The position numbers and the translations under genes were made by a program. A DNA stretch of 64,000 bases from contig ONCJ01000016.1 of the NCBI GenBank assembly GCA_900316295.1, forward strand, positions 1-64,000, read 5' to 3'. The DNA comes from an uncultured Prevotella sp. Lineage in GTDB: Bacteria > Bacteroidota > Bacteroidia > Bacteroidales > Bacteroidaceae. Under the pieces are notes generated by a model. It did not search any database, was not told the origin of the DNA, and saw nothing but the letters and a program-made list of their open reading frames with translations. Of the stretch, positions 23,622-33,182 are shown one piece after another (position 1 is the first letter of the stretch; every line of letters begins with the position of its first letter).

Positions 23622-25556
23622 TTATTTACCTAATTTTCTGCGTTTTTGTTCCAATTCCTCGCGCTTGCGTTGCAGTTCTGCCTGCTGCTCCTGCATGCGT
23701 TGTATGCGGGCAGCCAGTCCGCTTTGTTTTTTCGGATTGTTCTTGTTTTCCTCATATCGTGCCTCGAGTATCGCAAGGAGTTTTGCGTCGTTGGTAGTCT
23801 TTCTCAGGGCAAACATGATAGCCGCCGAGAAGAAGAGGCTGACGAAGTAGTAGAAGTTGAGACCGCTGGAGTAGTCGTTGAACATGAAGAAGAACATCAC
23901 TGGCATGAGGTACATCATCCATTGCATCATCTTCATCTGCTCGGCCTGCTGTCCTACCATCTGGTCCTTCTGCTGGCGCATGGTCATGATAGAGTACAGT
24001 ACGTTGGACACACAGAAGAGAATACACGTGAGCGAGAGATGGTCGCCAATCATCCACAGGTTGGTTCCCCATTCGATTATTGGGTCGTATGTACTCAGGT
24101 CGTCTATCCATAGGAAGCTCTGTCCTCTTAGCTGTATGGCGTTAGGTACGAAGTTGAACATCGCAATCCAGATAGGCATCTGTATGAGCATCGGCAGGCA
24201 GCCCGCCATAGGGCTCACGCCATATTTTGCATATTCCTGCATCATGGCCTGTTGTTTCTGCATGGCGTCCTCAGGCTTGTCGTATTGTTTTGTTGCAGCC
24301 TCGAGTTTTGGCTTCAGGACCCTCATCTTCGCACTACTCATGTAGCTTTTCTTTACCAGTGGATATGTGATGAGTTTCAGTAGCAATGTGATGAGTATCA
24401 GTACTATACCCATCGGTATGCCCATGCGTGTGAGCCAGTCAAATACGTAGATGGTAAAGAATCGGTTGATCCATCTAACTACCGGCCATCCCAGATATAC
24501 CAGTTTCTGTAGTTCCAGGTCTTTGCCGAAGGTACTCTCATCCTCTATGTTGTTGAGTATCTGGAAGTCATTAGGACCGTAATAGAATTCAAACTCGGTA
24601 GGAATTTTGCCTGTTGGGTCAAAGGTTGTCTTCATCTTTGCCTCGAACTCTTTCAGGTAGCCGCTACCTTTCTCTTGTGGCACGGATGTCATGAGAGCGT
24701 TATTGGCAAAATCTGTCTTTGCGATAAAGATTGACGAGAAGAACTGGTCTTTGAATGCTACCCAGTCGAGAGCCTCTTCGATAGCTACATCACGCTTCTC
24801 GGATGTCTCGTTCAGGTAGTCGGTGCCACTGCCTTTTTCCTTGTATGTTAGTGTTGCATATCGGTTTTCGAATGAAAAGCCTCGCTCTTGCTGACGGCAG
24901 CGAGCCTGCCAGTCTATGTCCATTTGTGAATAGTTAGGTGCGAACATTCCCTCCATTCCGATGGTTCTTAATTGCATGTGTAGCATGTAGTTACGCCCCA
25001 GCTTGTAGGTCATCTCTATGCTTTTGCCTTCGCCTGCTTGTGCGGTCAGGGTGACTGTGGAGTCAGATTGTGCCGACGGAGTAAAGTACAGGTCTTTAGT
25101 CACGATGTTGGCATCCTTGGCGGCAAGCATGAAGTTGAGCTGCTGGTCGTCGCCATCAAAGAGAGTAAGGTCTTGTGTGTCGCGCGACTTATCCTGTTTT
25201 ACGCCTTTGGTTATGTTGTGGCCAGTATACCCTTTGATGATTGCTCGCTTTACTGTTCCACCCTTGGTCGAGAGTGTCAGTTCCAACTTGCTGTTTTTTA
25301 GTGTGATATTACTTGCCGTTCCGTTTAGCGCATTGTGAAATAGAGCTGTGGAGTCGCTTTTGGCTTCTGCTTCTATTTTTGCTTGTTTTGCCTGAGCCGC
25401 CTTTGCGTCGTTTTGTTTCTTTACTGCGGCTATTGAGTCTTTTACAAACTGTTCTCTTTGTTGTGCCAACTGCTCATCCGAAGGCTGGTTGTAGATGCTG
25501 AAACCGATGAGTACTGCGGCAATCAGGACAAAGCCTGTAAGTGTGTTTTTATCCAT
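23622..25556 (-). CDS. yidC: Membrane protein insertase YidC
   Basis: A 644-residue inner-membrane insertase of the Gram-negative type. The first transmembrane segment (residues 4-20) is followed by a charged coiled-coil stretch rich in Ala, Lys and Gln (about 28-68) and a large periplasmic beta-domain (about 75-355). The conserved insertase core follows (PLVKKSYMSSAKMRVLKP, YAKYGVSPMAGCLPMLIQMP) and the protein ends in a basic coiled coil (about 600-644). It inserts proteins with or without SecYEG. Confidence 0.95.
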   Translation of the reverse strand: MDKNTLTGFVLIAAVLIGFSIYNQPSDEQLAQQREQFVKDSIAAVKKQNDAKAAQAKQAKIEAEAKSDSTALFHNALNGTASNITLKNSKLELTLSTKGGTVKRAIIKGYTGHNITKGVKQDKSRDTQDLTLFDGDDQQLNFMLAAKDANIVTKDLYFTPSAQSDSTVTLTAQAGEGKSIEMTYKLGRNYMLHMQLRTIGMEGMFAPNYSQMDIDWQARCRQQERGFSFENRYATLTYKEKGSGTDYLNETSEKRDVAIEEALDWVAFKDQFFSSIFIAKTDFANNALMTSVPQEKGSGYLKEFEAKMKTTFDPTGKIPTEFEFYYGPNDFQILNNIEDESTFGKDLELQKLVYLGWPVVRWINRFFTIYVFDWLTRMGIPMGIVLILITLLLKLITYPLVKKSYMSSAKMRVLKPKLEAATKQYDKPEDAMQKQQAMMQEYAKYGVSPMAGCLPMLIQMPIWIAMFNFVPNAIQLRGQSFLWIDDLSTYDPIIEWGTNLWMIGDHLSLTCILFCVSNVLYSIMTMRQQKDQMVGQQAEQMKMMQWMMYLMPVMFFFMFNDYSSGLNFYYFVSLFFSAAIMFALRKTTNDAKLLAILEARYEENKNNPKKQSGLAARIQRMQEQQAELQRKREELEQKRRKLGK

Positions 25557-25586
25557 TTATTATAAATTATATCTGTTTCAAAGGTG

Positions 25587-25594
25587 CAAAGATA
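25587..25594 (-). promoter_or_regulatory. -7 box for yidC
   Basis: CAAAGATA (plus) reads TATCTTTG on the minus strand, about 31 bases before the yidC start. Confidence 0.55.
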
Positions 25595-25638
25595 ATCATT
25601 TTTATCAACATCTGCACTAAATTAATGAAAAAAGTAGT

Positions 25639-25646
25639 TATCTTTG
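25639..25646 (+). promoter_or_regulatory. -7 box for the DUF3078 gene
   Basis: TATCTTTG gives a predicted transcript start near 25650. This places the two earlier in-frame starts (25541 and 25625) before the transcript and supports ATG 25673. Confidence 0.6.
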
Positions 25647-25672
25647 CAGTCAAAATAAATATAGAGCAAATA

Positions 25673-26932
25673 ATGAGGAAGTTTTTTATGTTGTGTCTCG
25701 TACTGCTTTTGGCTATTTCTGCCAATGCACAGAGTAGCAGGAGGGCAGGAGGACTTAGGGATACAACTATAATACGTAGCTATATGGATTCGCTCTCCGT
25801 GGCTCGCAGCAAGACTTTGGGCGACACCGCTCAGTCCTACGCTAATGGCAACCTGCGCTATTCGCCTCGGATGTTCGGTCCAGCCACATACTATCATGAT
25901 ATTGTCCGTGATGCCTTTACTCCTGGACTACGTATGGAACCTGTGAGCCTGAGCCTGCTCAGCATCTATATGTCACGTCCTGACCTTATCAGTAATACCC
26001 AGACGGCGATGGATGAGGCTCGAGGCGACGTGATGGAACCGGAGAATCCCATTGTGTCGAAGCCTTCAATTGCTGAGCCTGAACTGGAGATGCCTGCCGA
26101 GAATGTAGACGTGCCTGTGGATGTGCTGGTGATAAAACCTCGTTTCTGGACGTATAAGGGTGACTATGCGCTGCAGTTCATGCAGAACTATGTTTCTGAC
26201 AACTGGTACAAGGGAGGCGAGAGCAACTATGCGGCATTGGGTGCAGTCACGATGGAGGCTAACTTCAACAACCGTGATAAGGTGAAGTGGGACAATAAAC
26301 TGGAACTGAAACTGGGTATGCAGAGCTCGCGTAGTGACTCGCTGCGCAACTGGCTGACCACAGAAGACCTCATTCGTCTGACTTCCAAATATGGTCTGCA
26401 GGCTACTAAGAAGTGGTACTATACTTTGCAGCTTATCGCTCAGACTCAGTTTACTCGCGGTCTCAAGACCAACGATCCTAAACTCTATTCCCATTTCCTT
26501 GCACCAGGAACGTTGAACCTGTCTCTTGGTATGGATTATAACGTGGATTGGATAAACCATCACTTGAAGGGCACTTTCCATCTCGCTCCTTTGGCATATA
26601 ATATGAGGTACACGCGACTGCTCGAGTTGTCCGAACACCTTGGTATTGACCCGGGCAAACATTTCCTGCATGACCTCGGTTCGCTGTTTACGATCGACCT
26701 GACGTGGGAGATCAACGAGTCTTTACGATGGAAGACGCGAATGTATGGTTACACTACCTATAAGCGTGTGGAATACGAATGGGAGAATACTTTCGTGTTC
26801 CAGTTTAATAAATGGATCAGCGCCCAGCTGTTTGTCTATCCGCGCTTCGACGACAATGTAGAGCGTGGCATCAGTCACGGCTATTGGCAGTTTAAGGAGT
26901 TTGCCTCAATAGGATTTCAGTATGTGTTTTGA
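25673..26932 (+). CDS. DUF3078 outer-membrane beta-barrel protein
   Basis: A 419-residue exported protein. Starting at 25673 gives a clean signal peptide (MRKFFMLCLVLLLAISANA, cut before QSS); the promoter box at 25639 rules out earlier starts. The C-terminal two-thirds matches DUF3078, a Bacteroidota family of outer-membrane barrels: FWTYKGDYALQFMQNYVSDNW, then GGESNYAALG, KWDNKLELKLG, and repeating amphipathic strands ending in the aromatic residue of FQYVF as expected for barrel assembly. The function is unknown. It is transcribed away from yidC and ends at a strong bidirectional terminator. Confidence 0.8.
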   Translation: MRKFFMLCLVLLLAISANAQSSRRAGGLRDTTIIRSYMDSLSVARSKTLGDTAQSYANGNLRYSPRMFGPATYYHDIVRDAFTPGLRMEPVSLSLLSIYMSRPDLISNTQTAMDEARGDVMEPENPIVSKPSIAEPELEMPAENVDVPVDVLVIKPRFWTYKGDYALQFMQNYVSDNWYKGGESNYAALGAVTMEANFNNRDKVKWDNKLELKLGMQSSRSDSLRNWLTTEDLIRLTSKYGLQATKKWYYTLQLIAQTQFTRGLKTNDPKLYSHFLAPGTLNLSLGMDYNVDWINHHLKGTFHLAPLAYNMRYTRLLELSEHLGIDPGKHFLHDLGSLFTIDLTWEINESLRWKTRMYGYTTYKRVEYEWENTFVFQFNKWISAQLFVYPRFDDNVERGISHGYWQFKEFASIGFQYVF

Positions 26933-26958
26933 TTAGCAGTTGATGGTGACATAAAAAT

Positions 26959-26990
26959 AATAAAGGCGCTCAGTATTGAGCGCCTTTATT
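26959..26990. terminator. Bidirectional terminator between the DUF3078 gene and eno
   Basis: A perfect 14-bp stem (AATAAAGGCGCTCA / TGAGCGCCTTTATT) with loop GTAT serves the two convergent genes. Confidence 0.9.
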
Positions 26991-27012
26991 GCTTATGGTA
27001 TATAAGTCAGTC

Positions 27013-28338
<1,326 letters not shown>

Positions 28339-28397
28339 TTATGATTTAAATGTTTATGATTCTATACTTCTGTTTTACCTTGTATTATTTACGCCTG

Positions 28398-28405
28398 CAA
28401 AGGTA
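28398..28405 (-). promoter_or_regulatory. -7 box for eno
   Basis: CAAAGGTA (plus) reads TACCTTTG on the minus strand, 78 bases before the enolase ATG. Confidence 0.6.
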
Positions 28406-28690
28406 ATAAAAAATCCCGAACCAGTATAGTATCTTTGTCTAAAGAAGATTAAATTTTTCCTGCTTTTCCTTTAAAAAGGTTTGTTGGATTGATGGCATTA
28501 CCTCAATTTGTAAGCCGTAGTTTCCATTTTGTGTTTAGTCAACTTTTCGGAAACTATGTTTTCCCTCCTCTCTCCTCATTCATAACGGTCACCGACGGTC
28601 AGTCTTTATGATTGCTACAAAAGACTCGTAGCCTCAGACTTTCATTGCGTTAGCGCTTTTTGGGTAGTGTCGTCGCCCCGCCAAGAGTCA
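28406..28690. other. Non-coding stretch with plus-strand promoter box and small ORF
   Basis: A perfect TATCTTTG (28430-28437) points away from eno. Downstream is a 39-codon frame from ATG 28492 to TGA 28611 (MALPQFVSRSFHFVF...) and an inverted repeat TAGTTTCC / GGAAACTA inside it. No homologue comes to mind, and I see no strong terminator after it. It may be a small protein, an RNA, or nothing; the promoter box is the only strong element. Confidence 0.25.
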
Positions 28691-28817
28691 AATTCGGCAC
28701 GTTTTGTCGTTCAAAACGTGCCGAATTGTCGTTCAAAACGTGCCCTTTTGCCGTTCAAAACGTGCCCTTTTGCCATTCAATTCGGCACGTTTTGCCATTC
28801 AATTCGGCACATATTGC
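28691..28817. repeat. 22-bp tandem array with inverting core
   Basis: Five complete 22-base units start at 28691, 28713, 28735, 28757 and 28779, with a sixth partial at 28801. Each is a 15-base core plus the constant 7-base linker G(T/C)C(G/A)TTC. The core is AATTCGGCACGTTTT in units 1 and 5 and its exact reverse complement AAAACGTGCCGAATT in unit 2; units 3 and 4 carry AAAACGTGCCCTTTT. So the core flips while the linker and period do not. It lies between the hydrolase gene and eno. Confidence 0.9.
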
Positions 28818-28830
28818 AAGCCGATGTTTT

Positions 28831-29973
28831 TTATTTTAGGTTTTTCTTGAAGAAGTCTGCGAGCTTATCCCACGGGATGAGATTCTTTGACTCACCCTTG
28901 CCTTCCAATTTCGTAAATCCACCATCGTATAGGTCGCAATGGGTAGCGCCCGGAATGATGAGCAGCTCTTTGTTGTCTGGGTTTGGATTAGGCTTGCCTA
29001 CGACGTTATATCCTTCGGCTTTGCCATCAACCATATAGTGATAGGCAGCCTCACCGAAGTAACGTGAGTGGGCTTTCTCGCCATGCATCACGAGTACTGC
29101 AGAGCGAATCTCGTTGATATAGTAGAGGAAGCGTGCGTTGGCATAGGCCTGAGTTCCAATGACGCGCCATCCGTCGTTAGAGTTGCCGCTGCGCTTATGA
29201 TATCCGCGGGGTGTGATGTAGTAGTCATAGTAGTCTTTCACAAATTGAGGAGCATCCTCTGGCAATGGATTGACGACACCTCCTGCCATAGCTCCTGGGT
29301 CGCTCAGACGCTGTCTTGCCATAGCCTCGCGGGCTACGTGGCGCGACTCTTCCTTGTCCTCGCTGTCAAAATAGCCATTGCCGCTCACGCGAGTCATGTC
29401 GTACATGGTACTTGCAACGGTAGCCTTGATGCGAGTATCGGCAGCGGCAGTATTCAGGGCGATACCTCCCCAGCCGCAGATGCCGATGATGCCTATACGT
29501 TCTGCGTCCACATCCTCCTGGCACGACAGGAAGTCGACTGCCGCCATGAATGATGCCGTGCGACGCGGTTTACCGCTGCTCTCACCAGTATATGAGGGGT
29601 CGAAGGCCAACGCCACGAAGCCGCGCTCAGCCATACGCATGGCATAGAGTCCGCTCGACTGCTCCTTTGTAGCTCCAAATGGGCCGCTGACGGCTATGGC
29701 AGCCATCTTGCCCTGAGCGTCCTTCGGTGTATAGAGGTCAGCCGCAAGGACCAATCCGTACTGTGTCTGAAACGTAACCTTCTTGTGGGTCACCTTATCG
29801 CTAAGAGGGAACACCTTGTCCCACTCCTGTGTCAATTCTCGCTCGACGCTTGCGTCGCCTTGCTTGTCAAATAACTTCTGCATATTATCTCCTGATTTGT
29901 ATTGGTTCTCTTGCTGACCGTGAGCCGACAGCACGCTGGCTGTGAGCATCGCTGCTAATAATAGTTTTGTCAT
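28831..29973 (-). CDS. Exported alpha/beta hydrolase with Cys in the nucleophile elbow
   Basis: A 380-residue protein with a signal peptide (residues 1 to about 19). The alpha/beta hydrolase core shows AVSGPFGATKEQSSGLYA (oxyanion region), the elbow GICGWGG with C166 where serine is usual, LVMHGEKAHSRYF and PGATHCDLYDG with the catalytic histidine. The shape is that of the dienelactone-hydrolase/DUF1100-like group, where a cysteine nucleophile also occurs. Substrate unknown. It overlaps the cyclophilin-like gene by four bases, so the two are coupled. An AraC-family gene lies upstream on the same strand. Confidence 0.8.
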   Translation of the reverse strand: MTKLLLAAMLTASVLSAHGQQENQYKSGDNMQKLFDKQGDASVERELTQEWDKVFPLSDKVTHKKVTFQTQYGLVLAADLYTPKDAQGKMAAIAVSGPFGATKEQSSGLYAMRMAERGFVALAFDPSYTGESSGKPRRTASFMAAVDFLSCQEDVDAERIGIIGICGWGGIALNTAAADTRIKATVASTMYDMTRVSGNGYFDSEDKEESRHVAREAMARQRLSDPGAMAGGVVNPLPEDAPQFVKDYYDYYITPRGYHKRSGNSNDGWRVIGTQAYANARFLYYINEIRSAVLVMHGEKAHSRYFGEAAYHYMVDGKAEGYNVVGKPNPNPDNKELLIIPGATHCDLYDGGFTKLEGKGESKNLIPWDKLADFFKKNLK

Positions 29974-30575
29974 CTTAATATTTTCTTTCCGTTCTGAATA
30001 ATAATACCTCTCTGATTCGTCTGTGCCAGTGTGCCTTGCAGGGTGTAGACTTTTGACGGATATTTGCCTGTACTAATATTGATATTGCTGATACTTGTTG
30101 TATTGTCCAGAGACAATGTGACCTTGATGTTGCTGTCGCCAGCTTTCAGAAATGATGCAAGTTCGCTTGCAGAAAGATTGTCGACCTTACCCAGACGGGT
30201 GTAGCTCCATGAATTAGTGCCATAAAATATACAAATGTTGCTACCGTTATAGAGAATGACGTCGCCAGGCTGGGCATTAATCTGCTCGTTGCTTGTAGGC
30301 AAAGAGAACCCCAAGGCACCCCAAATCTCAAACCCGCCACTCGAATTGAGAGTTATGGTGACAGGAGCTTCTTGGAGTCTTGCCACAAGCGCTTTGGTAG
30401 CATTATTGTCGGCAAGTGTGATGGACTCAGTCCTGCCATCAATAGTGATATACATTTTCTGTGCCATGTTTTCGTTGTTTTGTGCTTGAACATGTGTGTC
30501 GTCGCTGCTGCATGAAATGGCAAATAGAGTCAGAAATATGACTAACAACCGATGAATAAAAACAGTTTTCTTCAT
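29970..30575 (-). CDS. Cyclophilin-like domain lipoprotein with C-terminal tail
   Basis: A 201-residue protein. A lipobox (LFAISC) places the lipid-attached cysteine at about residue 22. Residues about 42-158 match the bacterial cyclophilin-like fold: MYITIDGRTESITLADNNAT, LPTSNEQINAQPGDVILY, CIFYGTNSWSYTRLGKV. The last 35 residues (SKVYTLQGTLAQTNQRGI, then the IIQNGKK tail) look like the C-terminal tail of many Prevotella surface proteins, an odd addition for a small lipoprotein. These cyclophilin-like proteins often sit beside reductases or hydrolases; no isomerase activity should be assumed. Confidence 0.75.
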   Translation of the reverse strand: MKKTVFIHRLLVIFLTLFAISCSSDDTHVQAQNNENMAQKMYITIDGRTESITLADNNATKALVARLQEAPVTITLNSSGGFEIWGALGFSLPTSNEQINAQPGDVILYNGSNICIFYGTNSWSYTRLGKVDNLSASELASFLKAGDSNIKVTLSLDNTTSISNINISTGKYPSKVYTLQGTLAQTNQRGIIIQNGKKILR

Positions 30576-30607
30576 TTTTTATTTCGTTTTGTTTGTTTTT
30601 CCGCATG

Positions 30608-30615
30608 CAAAGATA
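30608..30615 (-). promoter_or_regulatory. -7 box for the cyclophilin-like/hydrolase pair
   Basis: CAAAGATA (plus) reads TATCTTTG on the minus strand, 33 bases before the start at 30575. It separates this pair from the AraC gene, although all three share direction. Confidence 0.55.
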
Positions 30616-30676
30616 CGAAGATAAAACGGTAATAGGCGTAGACAGATTACGGACAAAACTACCAAAAATGAGGTTC

Positions 30677-31582
30677 TTATTTCTTGCGCTGATTGTCGAA
30701 GAACTGTTTTGGCGTGTACCCCGTAGCTTTCTTGAACATTCGGGTGAAATGCTGTGGGTATTCAAATCCCAACTCTTCAGCCACATTGTCGATGGGCTTG
30801 CCGCTAAGGATGAGGTTCTTGGCGCGTCTGACGATAAAGTCTCGGATGTAGTCTTTCGGGCTTTTGCCAAGAAACTTCCTGATGATTTCACCAAAATAGC
30901 TTGGTGAAAGACAGAGTTCGGCTGCACAGTATTTTACGCTGGGCAGACCTGCATGCTTTTGTATGCCTTGAGTGTAGTAATTGGTCAGAACATCGTGAAA
31001 ACGGCTGAGAATGTCGCTACCGTCGGTACTGGTCTCCTTGAACTGGCGCAAGTAGAAGCGGTTGCAGTATTCGAGAATAAGCAGGATGTAGTTCCTGATA
31101 ATGTCGTCATGCCCTGGAGACTGTGCCTGCGTTTCCAGCTCGCTGCGCAGGTTTGCCATGAGTTGTTCCAAGATGTGTTTTTCCTCCGAGGTCAGAATCA
31201 GTGCTTCGTTGGAATGATAGTTAAAGAAATGATATCCGTCGAGTTTCTGATCTATGACCGACCCGTGGATAAACTCGTTGTCGAAGATAAGTACCCAGCC
31301 GTGATACTGACGATGAGTGCCATCATCCTGCTTGCCTCCTATCTGACCTGGCGAATAAGCCATCAGCGAACTGTCGCCGTCACGATAAGTGCCAATACCG
31401 TATGTCAGACCCTCAGGAAACTCGTTCTGGAGGAAAATACCATAGCAGTTGATAATATTCAGCGAATGGCGAATCTCGCCCACTTCGTCATAGTGAATCA
31501 CAGAGACGTGGGGATGATATACCGGTGCACCGATATCATGTGCGTAGTCATTAGCATTATTGATATATAAGTCTATAGTCAT
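30677..31582 (-). CDS. AraC-family transcriptional regulator
   Basis: A 301-residue regulator. The N-terminal cupin-like sensing part (about 1-150) has the aromatic YHFFNYHSNEAL region. The C-terminal AraC/XylS helix-turn-helix pair (about 195-298) shows AAELCLSPSYFGEIIRKFLG, then KDYIRDFIVRRAKNLILSG and FEYPQHFTRMFKKATGYTPK. I prefer ATG 31582 to the upstream ATG 31633 because a perfect TAACTTTG box (31591-31598) lies between them; a second box (TAAATTTG, 31619-31626) would give a normal leader to 31582. Likely target: the cyclophilin-like/hydrolase pair downstream. Confidence 0.8.
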   Translation of the reverse strand: MTIDLYINNANDYAHDIGAPVYHPHVSVIHYDEVGEIRHSLNIINCYGIFLQNEFPEGLTYGIGTYRDGDSSLMAYSPGQIGGKQDDGTHRQYHGWVLIFDNEFIHGSVIDQKLDGYHFFNYHSNEALILTSEEKHILEQLMANLRSELETQAQSPGHDDIIRNYILLILEYCNRFYLRQFKETSTDGSDILSRFHDVLTNYYTQGIQKHAGLPSVKYCAAELCLSPSYFGEIIRKFLGKSPKDYIRDFIVRRAKNLILSGKPIDNVAEELGFEYPQHFTRMFKKATGYTPKQFFDNQRKK

Positions 31583-31591
31583 AACTGTTGC

Positions 31592-31677
31592 AAAGTTACG
31601 TAAAGTCGAGAGAAAAGGCAAATTTATTTTCACTTTTCCGAGATGGAGTAACTTCTCCGAAGGAAAAGTTACGTAAA
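31592..31677. promoter_or_regulatory. AraC upstream region with repeated AAAGTTACGTAAA
   Basis: AAAGTTACGTAAA occurs at 31592-31604 and 31665-31677, 73 bases apart, and a related AAAACGTGCGTAAA lies near 31707. The first copy overlaps the minus-strand box TAACTTTG (31591-31598). An inverted repeat ACTTTTCC / GGAAAAGT sits between them. These could be autoregulatory sites of the AraC protein. The rest of 31634-31827 holds the serS promoter. Confidence 0.4.
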
Positions 31678-31779
31678 TTCTTCAATAAAAAAACTGTCGT
31701 AAGGAGAAAACGTGCGTAAATGAAGTCGATTTGGAAGAAAATAATCAGCCTTTTAGCTCGCTATTTCAATTATTATGTA

Positions 31780-31787
31780 TAATTTTG
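31780..31787 (+). promoter_or_regulatory. -7 box for serS
   Basis: TAATTTTG fits TAnnTTTG, 41 bases before the serS ATG. Confidence 0.55.
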
Positions 31788-31827
31788 CAGGCAAAATAAG
31801 AAAATCAAGAAAAAAGGAGCAAAAACG

Positions 31828-33147
31828 ATGCTTACACTTAACGTAATCAAGGAGAATACCGAGCATGTGATTGCCGGTTTAGAGAAGAAACATTTCGAGG
31901 GAGCACGACAGGCTATAGAGCAGGTGCTCGCCATAGACAAACAGCGCCGAGAGGCTCAGCAGAAGATGGACGCAACCAAGGCGGAAAGTAACCAGCTGTC
32001 CAAACAGATTGGAGGGCTGATGAAGGACGGCAAGCGTGAGGAGGCTGAGCAGATAAAACTCAAGGTGGGCGAACTGAAAGCTGACGAGAAGACACTCAAG
32101 GAAGCAATGGAGACCGCCGAGCAACAGCTGACCACATTGCTGTGCCAGATACCTAATACACCTTACGACGAGGTGCCAGAGGGAAAGACGGCTGAGAACA
32201 ACCGGGTGGTGAAGAGCAACCTCAGGGAGTGTACGCCAGAGGACACCGTGGGTAACTGGAATACCAACCCCGAACTGAAGGTGAAGAACCCGCTGCCTCA
32301 CTGGGAGCTGGCCAAGAAATACAATCTCATAGACTTCGATCTGGGTGTGAAGATCACTGGTGCAGGCTTCCCTGTATATATAGGCAAGGGCGCAAGGCTG
32401 CAGAGAGCACTTATCAACTTCTTCCTGGACGAGGCGCGCGAGGCAGGATACACGGAGATTATGCCACCGACAGTTGTCAACGCTGCCAGCGGATACGGCA
32501 CAGGACAGCTGCCCGACAAGGAGGGACAGATGTACCATGCCGAGGTGGACGACTTCTACCTCATTCCTACAGCCGAGGTGCCTGTGACCAATATCTATCG
32601 TGACGTGATACTCGACGAGCAGCAGCTGCCCATCAAAAACTGCGCCTATACGGAGTGCTTCCGACGCGAGGCAGGATCGTATGGCAAGGATGTGCGCGGA
32701 CTCAACCGACTGCATGAGTTCTCGAAGGTGGAGATAGTACGCATAGACAAACCTGAGCACTCGCGCGAGAGCCATAAGGAAATGCTCGCACACGTGGAGG
32801 GACTGCTCAAGAAACTGGAGCTGCCTTACCGCATACTGCTGCTCTGCGGCGGCGACCAGTCGTTCACCAGTGCCATCTGCTACGACTTTGAGGTCTATTC
32901 GGAGGCGCAGGAACGATGGCTGGAGGTGTCGTCGGTAAGCAATTTCGACACCTATCAGGCCAACCGCTTAAAGTGTCGCTACCGCCATGCTGAGGACAAG
33001 AAGATAGAGCTGTGCCACACTCTCAACGGCTCGGCACTGGCTCTGCCACGTATCGTGGCTGCACTCTTGGAGAACAACCAGACGCCAGAGGGCATCAGAA
33101 TACCAAAAGCTCTCATACCGTACTGCGGATTCGAGATCATCGACTAA
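31828..33147 (+). CDS. serS: Seryl-tRNA synthetase
   Basis: A 439-residue class II aminoacyl-tRNA synthetase. The N-terminal coiled-coil arm that contacts the tRNA spans about residues 25-105. The catalytic domain has the class II motifs: motif 1 near EIMPPTVVNAASGYGTGQLP, motif 2 CFRREAGSYGKD and motif 3 NGSALALPRIVAALLEN. Normal length. Terminates at a strong hairpin. Confidence 0.97.
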   Translation: MLTLNVIKENTEHVIAGLEKKHFEGARQAIEQVLAIDKQRREAQQKMDATKAESNQLSKQIGGLMKDGKREEAEQIKLKVGELKADEKTLKEAMETAEQQLTTLLCQIPNTPYDEVPEGKTAENNRVVKSNLRECTPEDTVGNWNTNPELKVKNPLPHWELAKKYNLIDFDLGVKITGAGFPVYIGKGARLQRALINFFLDEAREAGYTEIMPPTVVNAASGYGTGQLPDKEGQMYHAEVDDFYLIPTAEVPVTNIYRDVILDEQQLPIKNCAYTECFRREAGSYGKDVRGLNRLHEFSKVEIVRIDKPEHSRESHKEMLAHVEGLLKKLELPYRILLLCGGDQSFTSAICYDFEVYSEAQERWLEVSSVSNFDTYQANRLKCRYRHAEDKKIELCHTLNGSALALPRIVAALLENNQTPEGIRIPKALIPYCGFEIID

Positions 33148-33156
33148 GAAAAACAG

Positions 33157-33182
33157 AAAAGCTCCCAACGGGAGCTTTTTTT
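33157..33182 (+). terminator. serS terminator
   Basis: AAAAGCTCCC / GGGAGCTTTT stem with loop AAC, followed by a T run. The adjoining TTCTAG array begins at its last bases. Confidence 0.9.

Noticed and set aside
25541..25672. Upstream starts (25541 and 25625) for the DUF3078 gene
   Set aside because: They lie before the predicted transcript start and would hide the signal peptide that begins at 25673.
28691..28817. CRISPR array
   Set aside because: Units are directly adjacent with no unique spacers, and no cas genes are present.
31879..32793. 304-codon minus-strand frame over serS
   Set aside because: Shadow of serS; no domains, no promoter.
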